In this document: piece by piece, positions 17,173-26,982 of the stretch | How positions within the stretch are numbered: position 1 is the stretch's first letter | Layout: the number at the start of each line of letters is the position of its first letter | NCBI GenBank assembly: GCA_963709075.1 | Contig: CAVPUY010000006.1 | Location: forward strand, 1 to 64,000 | From: Palsa-506 sp963709075 | Lineage (GTDB): Bacteria > Actinomycetota > Actinomycetes > Streptosporangiales > Streptosporangiaceae | DNA length: 64,000 bases | Reading direction: 5' to 3' | Notes under the pieces: model-generated | Told to the model about the DNA's origin: nothing | Databases searched by the model: none | What the model saw: only the letters and a program-made list of their open reading frames with translations | Made by a program: the position numbers and the translations under genes

Positions 17173-18393
17173 TTATGGACGCTCAGTGAGACGACTGTTC
17201 CTGCATAGCTCGGCGGCCCGAGCGCGGGCGGCCTGACGGACCAGGTGGTCGCGCTCGGCGACATCCGTGGCCCGGCGGGCGGCATCCGCGTACGCCGTGG
17301 CGGCGGCAGGGAGGTCGCCGCTGAGCTCGTGCAGGTGGCCGCGGACGGCGTGCCACCGGTGCCGCTCGCCGAGCACCTCGCGCAGCCGGTCGGTCTCGCA
17401 CAGCCCGGCGGCGGCGCCGAGGACGTGGCCGACCGCGACCGCGCGACCGAGCACCGCGGCGGGGTCAAGGCGCACCGGGTCGTCAGTGAGGCCGACGAGC
17501 TCGTCGTACCAGGCGAGGATCTGCGGCCAGTCGGTCTCCTCGGCGCTCGCCGCGTCGTCGTGCAGGGCGGCGATGGCGGCCTCGACCTGGTAGCGGCCGG
17601 GGCGCGGAGCGGCTAGCGCCGACTGCAGGACGCGCACGCCCTCGGCGATCTCGAGGGTGTCCCACAGGCTGCGGTCCTGCCGGTCGAGCGTGACGATCCG
17701 GCCCGCTGAGTCGAGTCGCGCCGGGAGGCGGGCATGGTTGAGGAGCATCAGCGCGAGCAGCCCGCGCGCCTCCGGTTCCCCGGTGGCAAGGGTGAGCTGG
17801 CGGGCGAGCCGGATCGCCTCGCCGGCCAGGTCCACCCGGCCCGCGTGGCCGGCCGTGTAGACGAGGTAGAGCACGCGCAGCACGACGGCGAGGTCGCCGG
17901 GCTGGTCCAGGCGGCGCCCCCGAAGGGCGCGCTTGGCGCGGCTGATCCGCTGCGCCATCGTCGCCTCCGGGACGTAGAAGGCGTTGGCGATCTCCCGGGT
18001 GCTGAGGCCGCCGACGGCGCGCAGGGTCAGCGCCACCTGGGAGGCGGGCGCGAGGCCGGGGTGGCAGCAGCAGAAGAGCAGGAAGAGGGTGTCGTCGCCC
18101 TCCTCGGTGCCGGCTGGCCGCGGCTCGGCGCACGTCGCCTCCTCGCGGCGGTGACGGGCGACCTCGCTGCGGCGGGCGTCGACGAGCCGCCGGGTCGCGA
18201 CCGTCGCCAGCCACGCGCGCGGGTCGCTCGGCGGGTGCTCGGGCCACACCCGCAGCGCCTCCAGCAGCGCCTCCTGCAACGCGTCCTCGGCGGCATCGAA
18301 ATCCTCGCCCCGCCGGACCAGGCCCGCGAGCACCCGTGGGACGAGGGCGCGCAGCGCGCTCTCGTCCAGCCGCCGCGCCGGCTTGTCGATCAC
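17173..18393 (-). CDS. ECF42-type RNA polymerase sigma factor
   Basis: A 406-residue sigma factor of the COG4941 type. Region sigma-2 is within residues 1-85 (FDAAEDALQEALLEALRVWP, ARHRREEA). Sigma-4 lies around 115-165 (LTLRAVGGLSTREIANAFYV, MAQRISRAKRALR). A long C-terminal TPR-like helical domain, diagnostic of the ECF42 group, follows. These factors have no anti-sigma partner and occur next to DGPF proteins, as here: the start, a GTG at 18393, lies only six bases after the stop of the DGPF gene. The C-terminal domain is thought to control activity. Targets usually include the adjacent operon. Confidence 0.94.
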   Translation of the reverse strand: MIDKPARRLDESALRALVPRVLAGLVRRGEDFDAAEDALQEALLEALRVWPEHPPSDPRAWLATVATRRLVDARRSEVARHRREEATCAEPRPAGTEEGDDTLFLLFCCCHPGLAPASQVALTLRAVGGLSTREIANAFYVPEATMAQRISRAKRALRGRRLDQPGDLAVVLRVLYLVYTAGHAGRVDLAGEAIRLARQLTLATGEPEARGLLALMLLNHARLPARLDSAGRIVTLDRQDRSLWDTLEIAEGVRVLQSALAAPRPGRYQVEAAIAALHDDAASAEETDWPQILAWYDELVGLTDDPVRLDPAAVLGRAVAVGHVLGAAAGLCETDRLREVLGERHRWHAVRGHLHELSGDLPAAATAYADAARRATDVAERDHLVRQAARARAAELCRNSRLTERP

Positions 18394-18399
18394 GCCGGG

Positions 18400-18810
18400 T
18401 CAGTCGTCCGAGGGCGCCTCGGACATGACCTCCCGGACGTCGATCCACTCGTACAGCGGCTCCCCGCCCGGCCCGGGCTCGGAGGAGACGTAGGCCGCGA
18501 GCTCGACCGCGCGCTCGTGCGACTCGACGTCGATCATGTACCAGCCCGCCACGAGATCGCTGGTCTCGGGCAGCGGGCCGTCGGTGGTGACGGGCGCGGC
18601 GTCCGGGCCGCCGTAGCGCACCCAGGTGCGCGCCGGCGTGAGCGCCTGCGCGTCGACGTACTCGCCGTTCTCCTCGAGCAGCTCGCTAACGTGCTTGAGG
18701 AAGGCCATATGCGCCTCCACGTCCGCGGGTGCCCACTGGTCAATCGGGGGCACGGGACGGTGCGGCGCCGGGCCGCCGCGGTAGTGCTTAAGGAGCAGGT
18801 ACTTCGGCAT
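18400..18810 (-). CDS. YCII-related DGPF-domain protein
   Basis: A 136-residue protein beginning MPKYLLLKHYRGG, with the YCII-type ferredoxin-like fold and the TTDGPLPETSDLVAGWYMID segment that corresponds to the DGPF motif. It is the standard partner of ECF42 sigma factors, and the two genes form an operon with a six-base gap. The biochemical role is unknown; related YCII proteins bind small molecules or act as hydrolase-like enzymes. The start at 18810 follows AGGAG at good spacing. Confidence 0.92.
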   Translation of the reverse strand: MPKYLLLKHYRGGPAPHRPVPPIDQWAPADVEAHMAFLKHVSELLEENGEYVDAQALTPARTWVRYGGPDAAPVTTDGPLPETSDLVAGWYMIDVESHERAVELAAYVSSEPGPGGEPLYEWIDVREVMSEAPSDD

Positions 18811-18961
18811 GGTGGTCTCCTGGTGTCGTGAGCAGCGCCCTGTCGTGTGGCCCTTCACCTGGTGAGCGGAGCCGGTCAGAGCCTCTCGACATGAAATCAC
18901 TCATCTAGTGCCGTAGCAGATCACGTTTGCCTTGCGTGTCGTTTCCGTCGGCCCGTCCAGG

Positions 18962-20218
18962 TCAGAAGGTCATGGGGCACCAGGGTGCCGGTTCCCACGA
19001 CATTGCGGTGGAGAGCGCCGCGAGGGAACCTGGCGTCGCTTCGGCGATCAGGCCCGCGTTGGCCATAGCCTTAAGCCCTGTGCCGCCGAGGTACGCGGCG
19101 CCCACCGCCCAAACGGGCAGCACCACATCGGCCGGAGCGGTGGTCCGTTCGCAGGTGGCGCGGAAGCCTGCGGGGGCGGCACCGGCCTCCGCGGCCAGCC
19201 TCCAGCGGCCGGCGTTTTGCGGGCACAGCTCGTCGGCGACCTCGATGACTACGTCGACCGGGCTGGCGTAGTGCCGCTGCGCCAGGGCTCTGCTCACGTC
19301 TACCAGCCGCACCCACAGCCCATCGCTGACCACAGACCGGACCCGGCGCGGGTCGGCCAGCAGGTACGGCAGCGGGTCATCCACCGGGCGCATCCTGGCG
19401 TGGAATTCGCTGACCAGGTCCCGGCTGAGCAGGTTGTCCCAGAGCGCCGCAGCCGCTGCGGGGTCGGTGGCGAGCGCCTCGCTTATCTCGAGGACGCCCC
19501 GCGGCAAGCCTGCGTCTTCATCCCAGCACTCCGTCGACGTGAACACCGCATACGCTCGCGGTCCCGAGTCGTCCTCGGCCAGGACGCACCGTATCTGCTG
19601 GGATGACCCGTCCTCGGAGTGCAGGTCGGTCAGCAGGCGGTCCCACCATGGCTCGGTGCGGGCGTACAGGCCGGGCCGCTCGGCCAGCGCCAGGTCGTAG
19701 ACCTTAGCCAGCTCGGCCCTGGCCGACAGCGGTTCGGCGATCCGCAGCCGCAGGCCGGGATCAGCCGGTGCGCCGGGCGCCAGAGTACCTTCCCCGCGCT
19801 GCAGCCGGTAGGCGGCGTGCCAGGAGGCGCGCCCGTAGCCGTACCGCCCGTAGATGCCCGATTCGGAGGCAAACAGCACGGCCACCGCCTCGTCCCGCTC
19901 GCTCACATCGGCTAGCTGACGGCGCATCAGCGCGGACAGGATGCCCTGGCGGCGGTGCGAGGGAAGCACCGCAACCAGACTCACTCCGGCGACCGCGGCC
20001 ATCGCGCCAGGCACCCGCATCTGGAAGCTGAACGCGCCCGTCCCGCCGACAATCGTGTCGCCGTCGAACGCGGCCAGGGTCCGACCGAACTCGAGACGGG
20101 CCAAGAAGTTGGCGTGGGCGCGCTGGGACATCGGCGCGCCATGGGACGCGTGCTGGTCCACGACGAGAAAGGCAGCGAGCTCGTCTTCGGCGACCAGGCG
20201 GATCGGGTAGGTGTCCAT
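18962..20218 (-). CDS. Eis-like GNAT N-acetyltransferase
   Basis: A 418-residue protein of the Eis family, three domains long. Residues 1-150 form the first GNAT domain with the acetyl-CoA loop VAVLPSHRRQGILSALM, residues 150-290 the second GNAT domain, and the C-terminal 110 residues a sterol-carrier-like domain. In Eis the C-terminal carboxylate acts as general base, and the protein here ends at a free phenylalanine (WCPMTF). Eis enzymes acetylate amines including aminoglycosides; the natural substrate is uncertain. The ATG at 20218 fits the family N-terminus. Confidence 0.9.
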   Translation of the reverse strand: MDTYPIRLVAEDELAAFLVVDQHASHGAPMSQRAHANFLARLEFGRTLAAFDGDTIVGGTGAFSFQMRVPGAMAAVAGVSLVAVLPSHRRQGILSALMRRQLADVSERDEAVAVLFASESGIYGRYGYGRASWHAAYRLQRGEGTLAPGAPADPGLRLRIAEPLSARAELAKVYDLALAERPGLYARTEPWWDRLLTDLHSEDGSSQQIRCVLAEDDSGPRAYAVFTSTECWDEDAGLPRGVLEISEALATDPAAAAALWDNLLSRDLVSEFHARMRPVDDPLPYLLADPRRVRSVVSDGLWVRLVDVSRALAQRHYASPVDVVIEVADELCPQNAGRWRLAAEAGAAPAGFRATCERTTAPADVVLPVWAVGAAYLGGTGLKAMANAGLIAEATPGSLAALSTAMSWEPAPWCPMTF

Positions 20219-20295
20219 GTCCGCCTTCCTACCAAGCGGAAACGATCACGCCCACTCCTTATCGCACGGGACTGCATCCTGGTTAAACCGCATCA

Positions 20296-20444
20296 GCCCA
20301 GCTCACGGCGCTGCGCTACTTCGCGCTCGACGGCACTGGTCCACCCCAGCCACAAGGAACAGGCCAGCCGGTACATCATCTGGCGAACAACCACGCCGAC
20401 GACGAACGGCTGCGCCAGATCGTCACCGGGCAAACGTTGCCTGA
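20296..20444 (+). mobile_element. IS630-type transposase remnant (3' end)
   Basis: Three reading frames in succession give AQLTALRYFALDGT, then HPSHKEQASRYIIW, then NNHADDERLRQIV and finally RANVA before the TGA at 20442. Together they reproduce the C-terminus of a common actinobacterial IS630-like transposase, with at least two frame changes and a missing MIR-type segment. No other part of the element is present and terminal repeats were not found. It is an old, inactive scar. Confidence 0.75.
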
Positions 20445-20685
20445 TGCGACACACTAGCTCCGAGACCGGTGTCCTTTACGCTGGTGGCATGTCAGCGCGG
20501 GCGCGGCTGAGGCTGGTCTTGGTGCGGCCCCCCCGCCAGGCACCGGCCTCACGTCGGAAGTCGTTACCCAGCTGCCCGGCGCCAGCCGCCGCACCGACGG
20601 GCTCTGCTCTCGCACGGCCAGAGAGCGCGTTGTGCGGCGGCATCTGCTGTCTGCTGCCCGCCTTGACCTGCGACAGTGGGGGATG

Positions 20686-21072
20686 ATGAGTATCCAGCCG
20701 GAACTGTGGGTTGAGCGGGCCGCCCGGGCCGTCGCGTTCTACGCGGACGCGTTCGGGGCGCGCGTCCTTCACCAGGCCGGCCAGGGTGATGACATCGTCG
20801 CGCAGCTTGCCGTCGGCGAGGCGGCGTTCTGGGTGGCAGCGGCCGACCCGGCCAGCGGGCGGTTCAGCCCGCTGGCGATGGGCGGCGCGACGGGCCGGAT
20901 CCTGCTAGTGACCGATGACCCCGACGCCGTAGTCCAGCAGGCGATCGATGCCGGTGCTACCGGGAAGTCCCGGGTTTGCGATGAGCATGGCTGGCGGCTG
21001 GGGCGGGTCGTCGATCCGTTCGGGCACGAGTGGGAGATCGGCAAGCCGACCGGGCCCTGGCCGCCGGCCTGA
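20686..21072 (+). CDS. PhnB-like VOC protein
   Basis: A 128-residue VOC protein resembling PhnB / 3-demethylubiquinone-9 3-methyltransferase-like domains: ELWVERAARAVAFYADAFGA at the N-terminus and GRVVDPFGHEWEIGKP at the C-terminus. The DPFGHxWxIG signature is typical of the group. No catalytic role can be assigned. Two adjacent ATG codons at 20683 and 20686 are possible starts, preceded by GGGGGA. It is followed by a broken SDR gene on the same strand. Confidence 0.88.
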   Translation: MSIQPELWVERAARAVAFYADAFGARVLHQAGQGDDIVAQLAVGEAAFWVAAADPASGRFSPLAMGGATGRILLVTDDPDAVVQQAIDAGATGKSRVCDEHGWRLGRVVDPFGHEWEIGKPTGPWPPA

Positions 21073-21224
21073 AATCCGCCGGCCGGCTGCTCATCCAGGA
21101 ACAAGCGCGGGCCGCCAAGCCGACGCTCGCGATGGGCGGTGTACCAGGTCGGCCGAGAGCTGCCTATGGGCCGGCCGGGACTGCGCCACGCGAGCTGGCC
21201 CCGCCAGATGGTTCTCTGGTTGTC

Positions 21225-22152
21225 ATGAACGTTTCGAAGGGGAAGACCATTGCCGCCACGACACAGCCGGAAGTAGTCCTCATCACCGGCTGCTCATCTG
21301 GAATCGGCCGGGCGGCCGCCATCACACTGCACGAGGCAGGGCTCCAGGTATACGCGACCGCCAGGCGTGCTGGCACGCTGGCCGATCTGGCCAGCCGCGG
21401 CATCCACACCCTGGCCCTCGACGTGACCGATGAGACGTCCATGACGCTAGCCGTCGCCGCCGTTGGAGCTGACGCAGGAGCGGACAGCGTGCTGATCAAC
21501 AATGCCGGGTACGGGCTGTACGGGCCCGTCGAGCAGCAGCCGATGGAAGAGATACGCCGCCAGTTCGAGACCAACTTCTTCGGCCTGGTCCGGCTGACCC
21601 AGCTAGTACTTCCGGGCATGCGCCGCCGCCAAGGCGGCCGCATCCTCAACGTCTCCTCGATGGGCGGCCGCGCCACGCTGCCAGGCGGGGGCGTTCTACC
21701 ACGTCTCCAAGTACGCGGTCGAGGCGCTCAGCGATGCGCTCAGAATGGAAGTCGCCCAGTTCGGCATCGACGTGGTACTCATCGAACCCGGGCCGGTTAA
21801 TACGCCGTGGAACGAGGTCGCCGCCGCGTCCCTGTCCACGGCCGTGCCCGGCGCCCCTGATGCCGACCCCGGCGGCAGTGACGCGGATGCGACCGTGGCG
21901 CGCGACCCGTACGAGGCCTACAAATCCGCAGTCGGCGCGTCCTTCGCCACCGCCCAGACAGGCCCGCTGGCGCGCCTGGGCTCCACTCCCGATGACATCG
22001 CCAAGGTCATCGCCCGCGCAGTCACCACGCCGCGGCCGCGCACCCGCTATCTCATCAACCCCGTCGCCAAAAGCGTGGTCGCGATGAACCGCCTGCTGCC
22101 CGGCCGCGCCTACGATGCCATTCTCCGCCTCCAGTACAAGCTGCCCCACTGA
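21225..22152 (+). pseudogene. Short-chain dehydrogenase, frameshifted
   Basis: A classical SDR of about 308 residues split into two frames. The first part has TGCSSGIG (cofactor), NNAGYGLYGP and LNVSSMGGRA. The second has FYHVSKYAVEALSDALRMEV, with the catalytic Tyr-x3-Lys, and IEPGPVNTPW. The break is in the GGGGG run at 21685-21691, where one extra G would explain it. The C-terminus ends RLQYKLPH, matching family length. The group acts on ketone or hydroxyl substrates with NAD(P). If the run is a base-calling error the enzyme is intact. Confidence 0.87.
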
Positions 22153-22310
22153 CCCATGGCGCGACAGAAATGGCGCCCTTGACGGCATGCGCTCGCCGCC
22201 GGCCTGCACGGAAGAGCGGGGCGCATACTGGCAGACAGCTTGCTTGAGAGTCTATGAATCGAGCCATACAATGAGCTTGCAGGGAATACGTTCGACGCAC
22301 AGGAGTGCCC

Positions 22311-23318
22311 TTGGTCGCCGAGATTCTCACGGAGCCAATATCGGCTGCGAATGTATGGAGAGGTGACGAACTAGAAGACGCTGGCCGCTGGATCATCCGC
22401 TTTACCGAGGAAGATTTTGCCGATTTCGAGCGGGCTCTCGCACATGCTTCCAAGAAGCAGTTCAATGACGTCACCGAGATCCGGGCGCAGGACTTTCCGC
22501 TCCCTCACTTCAAGGAGCGGATCGATGACATCGTAGACCGGCTGGAACACGGCCTGGGCCTCGTTCTCCTGCGCGGGCTGCCCGTCTATGACAGGTTCAG
22601 CGAGGAGGAAGCCACCGCCATCTACTGGGGAATGGGACGGCACATGGGAAATCTTGTGCCGCAGAACCGCAAGGGCGACCTCGTCGGCCACATACGCGAC
22701 CTCGGCAGGCGCGGCCCTTACGAGCGGGCGTACGCCACCAACGAGAATCTCGGGTTCCACACCGACTCCACCGACTTCGTGGGCCTGATGTGCCTCCGAC
22801 CCGCACTCTATGGCGGGGAGAGCTTCGTTGCCAGTTCCGCGCTCCTCTACAACTTCGTCATCGACGAGCACCCCGAGTACCTGCCCATCCTCAACAAGGA
22901 CTTCCCGACTGACTGGCGGAGCGAGGAGCCGCCCGGATCGCCCGGATGGTACCTGGAGCCGCTTTACAGCTATTTCGGCGGAGCACTGTCGGCGACCGTC
23001 AGGACCGGCCGTGCGATGTCGGCCATGCGATTCCCCGAGGTGCCTAGGCTCTCGGCGGACGAGGTCTCCTGCTTCATGTATTTCGACTCACTGCCCAAGA
23101 GGCCGGGAGTCGCGCTCGGCATGACGCTGCAGACCGGCGACCTCCAGTTCATTAACAACTTCGTGACGGTGCATACTCGCACGGCATTCGCCGATGACGC
23201 CGAGGACCCGGCACGTCAACGGCACCTTCTGCGACTGTGGATCAGCTGCCCGGAAAATGGCCGGCCGCTCTGCCCTGAGTACGCTGCCTGGCGGGACGGA
23301 TATCCGACGCTGGCATGA
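22311..23318 (+). CDS. TauD/TfdA-like Fe(II)/2-oxoglutarate-dependent oxygenase
   Basis: A 335-residue member of the clavaminate synthase-like fold. The iron ligands are H150 and D152 in GFHTDSTDF, and a distal His lies in FVTVHTRTAF. An arginine in LLRLWI is positioned to bind 2-oxoglutarate. A TTG start at 22311 is preferred because AGGAG (22301-22305) is five bases before it; the GTG at 22305 overlaps that ribosome binding site. The substrate is unknown; relatives hydroxylate amino acids or sulfonates. Residues 171-195 are duplicated exactly at 8965-9039. The gene is monocistronic. Confidence 0.88.
   Translation: MVAEILTEPISAANVWRGDELEDAGRWIIRFTEEDFADFERALAHASKKQFNDVTEIRAQDFPLPHFKERIDDIVDRLEHGLGLVLLRGLPVYDRFSEEEATAIYWGMGRHMGNLVPQNRKGDLVGHIRDLGRRGPYERAYATNENLGFHTDSTDFVGLMCLRPALYGGESFVASSALLYNFVIDEHPEYLPILNKDFPTDWRSEEPPGSPGWYLEPLYSYFGGALSATVRTGRAMSAMRFPEVPRLSADEVSCFMYFDSLPKRPGVALGMTLQTGDLQFINNFVTVHTRTAFADDAEDPARQRHLLRLWISCPENGRPLCPEYAAWRDGYPTLA
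22821..22895 (+). repeat. Source copy of the 75-bp duplication
   Basis: These bases lie inside the dioxygenase gene and are identical to 8965-9039. This copy is in its native protein context (SFVASSALLYNFVIDEH), so it is most likely the donor. Confidence 0.9.
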
Positions 23319-23453
23319 ACCGGCGGCGGCACCTCGCTAGCAGGCACCCAATGCAGATCAGCCAGTTCTGCTCAGATTCGCTGCCAGCAAAATGATGCGG
23401 CCAGCTCTGCCGGGCGGCACCACGCGCGAACCTGCAACCGTCATCATGTGGGC

Positions 23454-24116
23454 ATGGGCGAGCCGTACAACCGCTTCACGGGCCAGAGCATCGAGCGCCT
23501 GACTGCCCTGAATGACGGCGTGTTTGCCGTCGCCATGACGCTGCTCGTCCTGGACCTGCGGGTACCGGTCAGCATCGCCGGACCGGCGTACTCCGAGCAC
23601 GGGCTGTGGGCAGCGCTGCTGAAACTGGGCCCCAGTTTCGCGGCATATCTGCTGAGTTTCTCCATGCTCGGCACCTTCTGGCTGGCCCAGCACACTCTGC
23701 TGAGCATCCTTGGCCGTTGCGACCGGACCCTTACCTGGATCAGCCTCGGATTCCTGTTCGTGGTGTCGCTGCTGCCGTTTTCCGCGGCGCTGCTTGCCCA
23801 CAACGTCCACCTCCGCCTGGCGGTCGGGGTGTACTGGCTGAACATCCTGATGCTCGGCGCCGGGCTGGAATGGGGCGCCCGGTACGGACGCAAGGCATTT
23901 GTGCCTGAAGATGCCCGGCAAGCCCGCTCCCGGCTCACCACATTCCGGCGCAGGATCTTGCTTGCGCAAGCCCTCTACGCGCTCGCGGCGCTGATCTGCC
24001 TTATCAGCACCCCGGCAAGTGTGTTTGCCCTGGCCATCGTCCAGTTGTACTTCATTGTCTCGCCTCGGCTGCCACCTGCCGGAAGGCAGCGGGCCAACGG
24101 CAGCCAGCAGCACTAG
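23454..24116 (+). CDS. TMEM175-family (DUF1211) potassium channel-like protein
   Basis: A 220-residue membrane protein with about six hydrophobic helices. The first reads RLTALNDGVFAVAMTLLVLD, which aligns with the RxxxFSDGVFAIAxTLLVLD signature of bacterial TMEM175 channels, but LND replaces the pore-lining FSD. These proteins form K+ channels lacking the TVGYG filter. Later helices include FAAYLLSFSMLGTFWLAQH. A GTG at 23448 and the ATG at 23454 are both possible starts. The altered FSD position could affect ion selectivity; that is inference. Confidence 0.85.
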   Translation: MGEPYNRFTGQSIERLTALNDGVFAVAMTLLVLDLRVPVSIAGPAYSEHGLWAALLKLGPSFAAYLLSFSMLGTFWLAQHTLLSILGRCDRTLTWISLGFLFVVSLLPFSAALLAHNVHLRLAVGVYWLNILMLGAGLEWGARYGRKAFVPEDARQARSRLTTFRRRILLAQALYALAALICLISTPASVFALAIVQLYFIVSPRLPPAGRQRANGSQQH

Positions 24117-24185
24117 GCACTGCGCTGCCTCCGGCGCGCGGCCTCATCGGCCGGCATTGCTGGCGACTGCCTTCCGGACGCCGGG

Positions 24186-25858
24186 TCAGTTGTGGGTGCC
24201 ACGTAGGTAGTCGTGGATCAGGCGGATCGCGATTGAGCCCTCGCCGACCGCCGACGCTACCCGCTTAACCGATCCGCGGCGGACGTCGCCAACCGCGAAG
24301 ACCCCGGGCAGGCTGGACTCCAGCAGCATGGGAGAACGCTGCAGCGGCCAGCTCGCCGGACGGTACCCGCCTTTCAGCAGGTCGGCCCCGGTGACCACGA
24401 ACCCCCACCGGTCACGCACGATGTTGTCTGCCAGCCAGTGGGTGCGCGGCTCGGCTCCGATCAGCACGAATACTGCCGTGGCCGGAACGGTCTGGGTCAT
24501 CCCGGATAGCCGGTCCTGGAGGATCAGGCTCTCCAGGCAACCCGTCCCGCTCCCGCCCGCCACCATGACGTTGTGCCGTACGGCGATGTTCGGCGTGCTG
24601 GTGATCTCCTTGACGAGATACTCGGACATGTCCTCGGCCAGCGACTGGCCCCGGACCAGCACCGTCACCTGAGCGGCATACCTGGCGAGGTGGACTGCGG
24701 CCTGCCCCGCGGAGTTCGCACCGCCCACCACGAACACTTCCCGGTCCTGCATCGCCTTCGCCTCGGAAGTAGCGGCGCCGTAGAACACGCCAGCGCCGAT
24801 CAGCGCATCCAGTGAGGGGATGCCCAGCCGCCGGTAGGACACGCCGGTAGCGATGATGACGGCGCGGCTGCGGACCTCGTCTCCGCCGGCGATTGTCACC
24901 ACGCGCTCCCGCCCCCGGGTGCGCAGGCCGGTCGCCGGGTTCCCGTAGACGTATTCGGCGCCGAAATTCCAGGCCTGCGTATAGGCCCGTACCGCGAGGT
25001 CCTCGCCGCTCACCCCGGTCGGGAAGCCCAGGTAATTGCGGATGTGCGAGCTCGTTCCTGCCTGGCCGCCGATGGCCGCTGGCTCCAGCACCACCGTGGA
25101 CAGGCCCTCGGATGCCCCGTAGACCGCGGCCGCCAGGCCGGCCCGGCACCGATCACCGCCACGTCATACAGGCCGCCGCCCGGGCTGGTCTGCACCCCGA
25201 GGGCATCGGCGATATGGGTGTTCGACGGGTTCTCCAGCACCCGCCCGTCGAGCATGATGATCACCGGCAGCGCCGCCGCGGCGGCGTCGGCCTGTTCCAG
25301 CAGCGCCCTTCCCGGCCCGTCACTCGCCGGGTAGAAACCGAACGGGATCATGTTGCGGCTCAGCAGGTCCCGGATCTCGTGCGAGCGGCCCGACCACTCT
25401 TCGCCCACCACCCGCATGGCTTCGGGCCTGGGAAGGTTCGACCTGGCCCACTCCTCAAGCAGCTCGGTGACCGCCAGATGGAACTCCTCGTCCGGCACCG
25501 TCGCTGGCCTGGCGGCGTAGGCGTCGATGTGGCCGAGCGCGATGGCCTGGATGATCGGCTGCGGAGGCGGCCCGTATCCCCCATCGGTCAGCAGGAGGCG
25601 CTTGGCCGTCCTATGGAACTCGCGGACCTGCGCCAGCAACTGTGTCCCGGTCATTCCTGGCATCTGCTGACCGGCCAGGACGATGCTGACCAGGCGCCGG
25701 TCGTCGCGGAGCCTGGCCAGCAGGCCGGGCGGATCATCGGCGGGTCCAGCCCCAATGACCTGGTAATCGGCTCCGTACCGCTTGCGGAGTTCTCCCTCGA
25801 CGACACCGCGCGCCCGCGGATCGTCTTCGATGATCAGCAGGACTGGAGCATCTGGCAT
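24186..25858 (-). pseudogene. Receiver domain-thioredoxin reductase-like fusion, frameshifted
   Basis: One gene of about 557 residues in two frames. The 5' part begins MPDAPVLLIIEDDPRARG and encodes a receiver-like domain in which the usual phospho-Asp segment reads VSIVLAGQQMPGM, so phosphorylation is doubtful. A thioredoxin-like linker follows, then DVAVIGAGPA. The 3' part resumes with the LEPAAIGGQAG FAD-binding segment, VVGGANSAGQAA for NADPH and GVFAVGDVR near the end. The redox CxxC is replaced by GVFYGAATSEA, as in one known subfamily. The break at 25134-25146 fits loss of one tandem GGCC unit. Such fusions link a signalling domain to disulfide or flavin chemistry. The start is the ATG at 25858. 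Confidence 0.85.
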
Positions 25859-25892
25859 GGTCGCACCTGTGAGCTTGGCAGGCATATCTTCT

Positions 25893-26261
25893 CTAGGCAC
25901 AATTCCTTCCCTGGCAGCGGGCATTCCTTCCCTGACCGGCCGCGCCGAACCGATCGCGCCGAAGCCCCATCGTGCGCACGTGCTGGTGAATCTCGCCCAG
26001 CAAGGCAACATCGGTCCAGCCGGTCTCTTCGGCAAGCTCACGGCTGGCCGCCGCCGCATAGGTCTCGCCGGGGTTCAGGCCCCCGCCCGGGGTGGCCCAG
26101 TGCCGCCCGTCCGGTGGGTCGTTGTCGTATCGCAGCAGCAGCACGCGGCCACCCGGGTCCAGCACGACGACCCGGCCCGCCCGCCGCACCGGCAGCCCGG
26201 CGGTCTCACGCATCCTGGCGTCAGCCGGCTCCTCATGCTCAGGCCAGTCCATGCTCTTCAT
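25893..26261 (-). CDS. NUDIX hydrolase (C-terminus probably altered)
   Basis: A 122-residue protein with a perfect Nudix box, Gx5Ex7REUxEExGU (GLNPGETYAAAASRELAEET). NUDIX enzymes hydrolyse nucleoside diphosphates linked to another group, for housecleaning or regulation. The start at 26261 is an ATG. After HQHVRTMG the family normally continues with a VRQEE-type strand. Here the frame reads a basic run-on, while the adjacent frame gives FGAIGSARPVREGM, so a frame change at about 25965 is likely. Two copies of CAGGGAAGGAAT lie just before the stop. It is immediately upstream of the receiver-reductase gene and probably co-transcribed. Confidence 0.8.
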   Translation of the reverse strand: MKSMDWPEHEEPADARMRETAGLPVRRAGRVVVLDPGGRVLLLRYDNDPPDGRHWATPGGGLNPGETYAAAASRELAEETGWTDVALLGEIHQHVRTMGLRRDRFGAAGQGRNARCQGRNCA

Positions 26262-26371
26262 TGTGCCGGGGCCCCTGGGCCCGGACGCCAGCCCCTAATG
26301 GCCGATCGCGTCCGATAACGGGATTGCCCCCGTGCCTGACCAGATGAGCAGGGCGACGGGCTCGTGCACTG

Positions 26372-26963
26372 TCAGACGGCTGCGCGCGGACCATGGATGA
26401 ACTGGGCGACCGCATCCGCCACGAGTCCGTCGAGTTGCCCGGAGTTAACTATGCCTGCGGTAACGAGCGCGGCGATGCCTTGCATGGTGGCGAAGAGGAG
26501 CAGGCCGATGCGCTCAGGCTCGCCCGGCTGGAGCAGGCGCTTGCTGGCCTTGCTGAATCAGTTCGAGGATCGCAGCGAAGGCGCGCTCGGACGCGTCGTG
26601 CAGGGCGCTGGACTGCCCGCGGTCTTTGCCGGCGAACATCAGATCAAGCAGCGCGGCGTCTCGTGTCGCGAAGCGGACGTAGGCGGTGGCGGTCGCGCGG
26701 AAGCGCGCCCCGTAGTCGTCATCGGCGGCATCGAGCGCTGCGCGCAACTCGTCGCCTAGGCGCGAGAATCCGGTCTCGGCCAGTGCGTCGAGAAGCGCCT
26801 GGCGATCGGCGAAATGGCGGCGCGGCGCGCCGTGGCTGACGCCTGCCTGGCGCGCGAGCTCACGCAGCGACAGCTGCTCGCTGCCCTGCTCGCGGAGCGT
26901 GCGCTCGGCCTGGGCGAGCAGCGCGGCGCGGAGGTTGCCGTGGTGATACGGGCGATCGGCCAT
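26372..26963 (-). pseudogene. TetR-family regulator, frameshifted near its C-terminus
   Basis: The N-terminal domain is intact: DRPYHHGNLRAALLAQAERT, LSLRELARQAGVSHGAPRRH, matching the YHHGNLR-type TetR group. The ligand domain follows. At 26545-26552 the frame changes. The sequence after the break continues the domain as LQPGEPERIGLLLFATMQGI and AALVTAGIVNSGQLDGLVAD before the true stop at 26372. Total length is about 196 residues, normal for the family. The DNA-binding domain remains, so a truncated product could still bind. It is divergent from the SDR gene at 27028 and probably represses it. The ATG at 26963 has a -10-like TACCTT seven bases upstream. Confidence 0.85.
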
Positions 26964-26982
26964 GTATGACAAGGTAGCGCAG

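Noticed and set aside
17734..18831. Plus-strand frame of 365 codons antisense to the ECF42 sigma factor and DGPF genes
   Set aside because: Low-complexity shadow of two clear genes, no family similarity.
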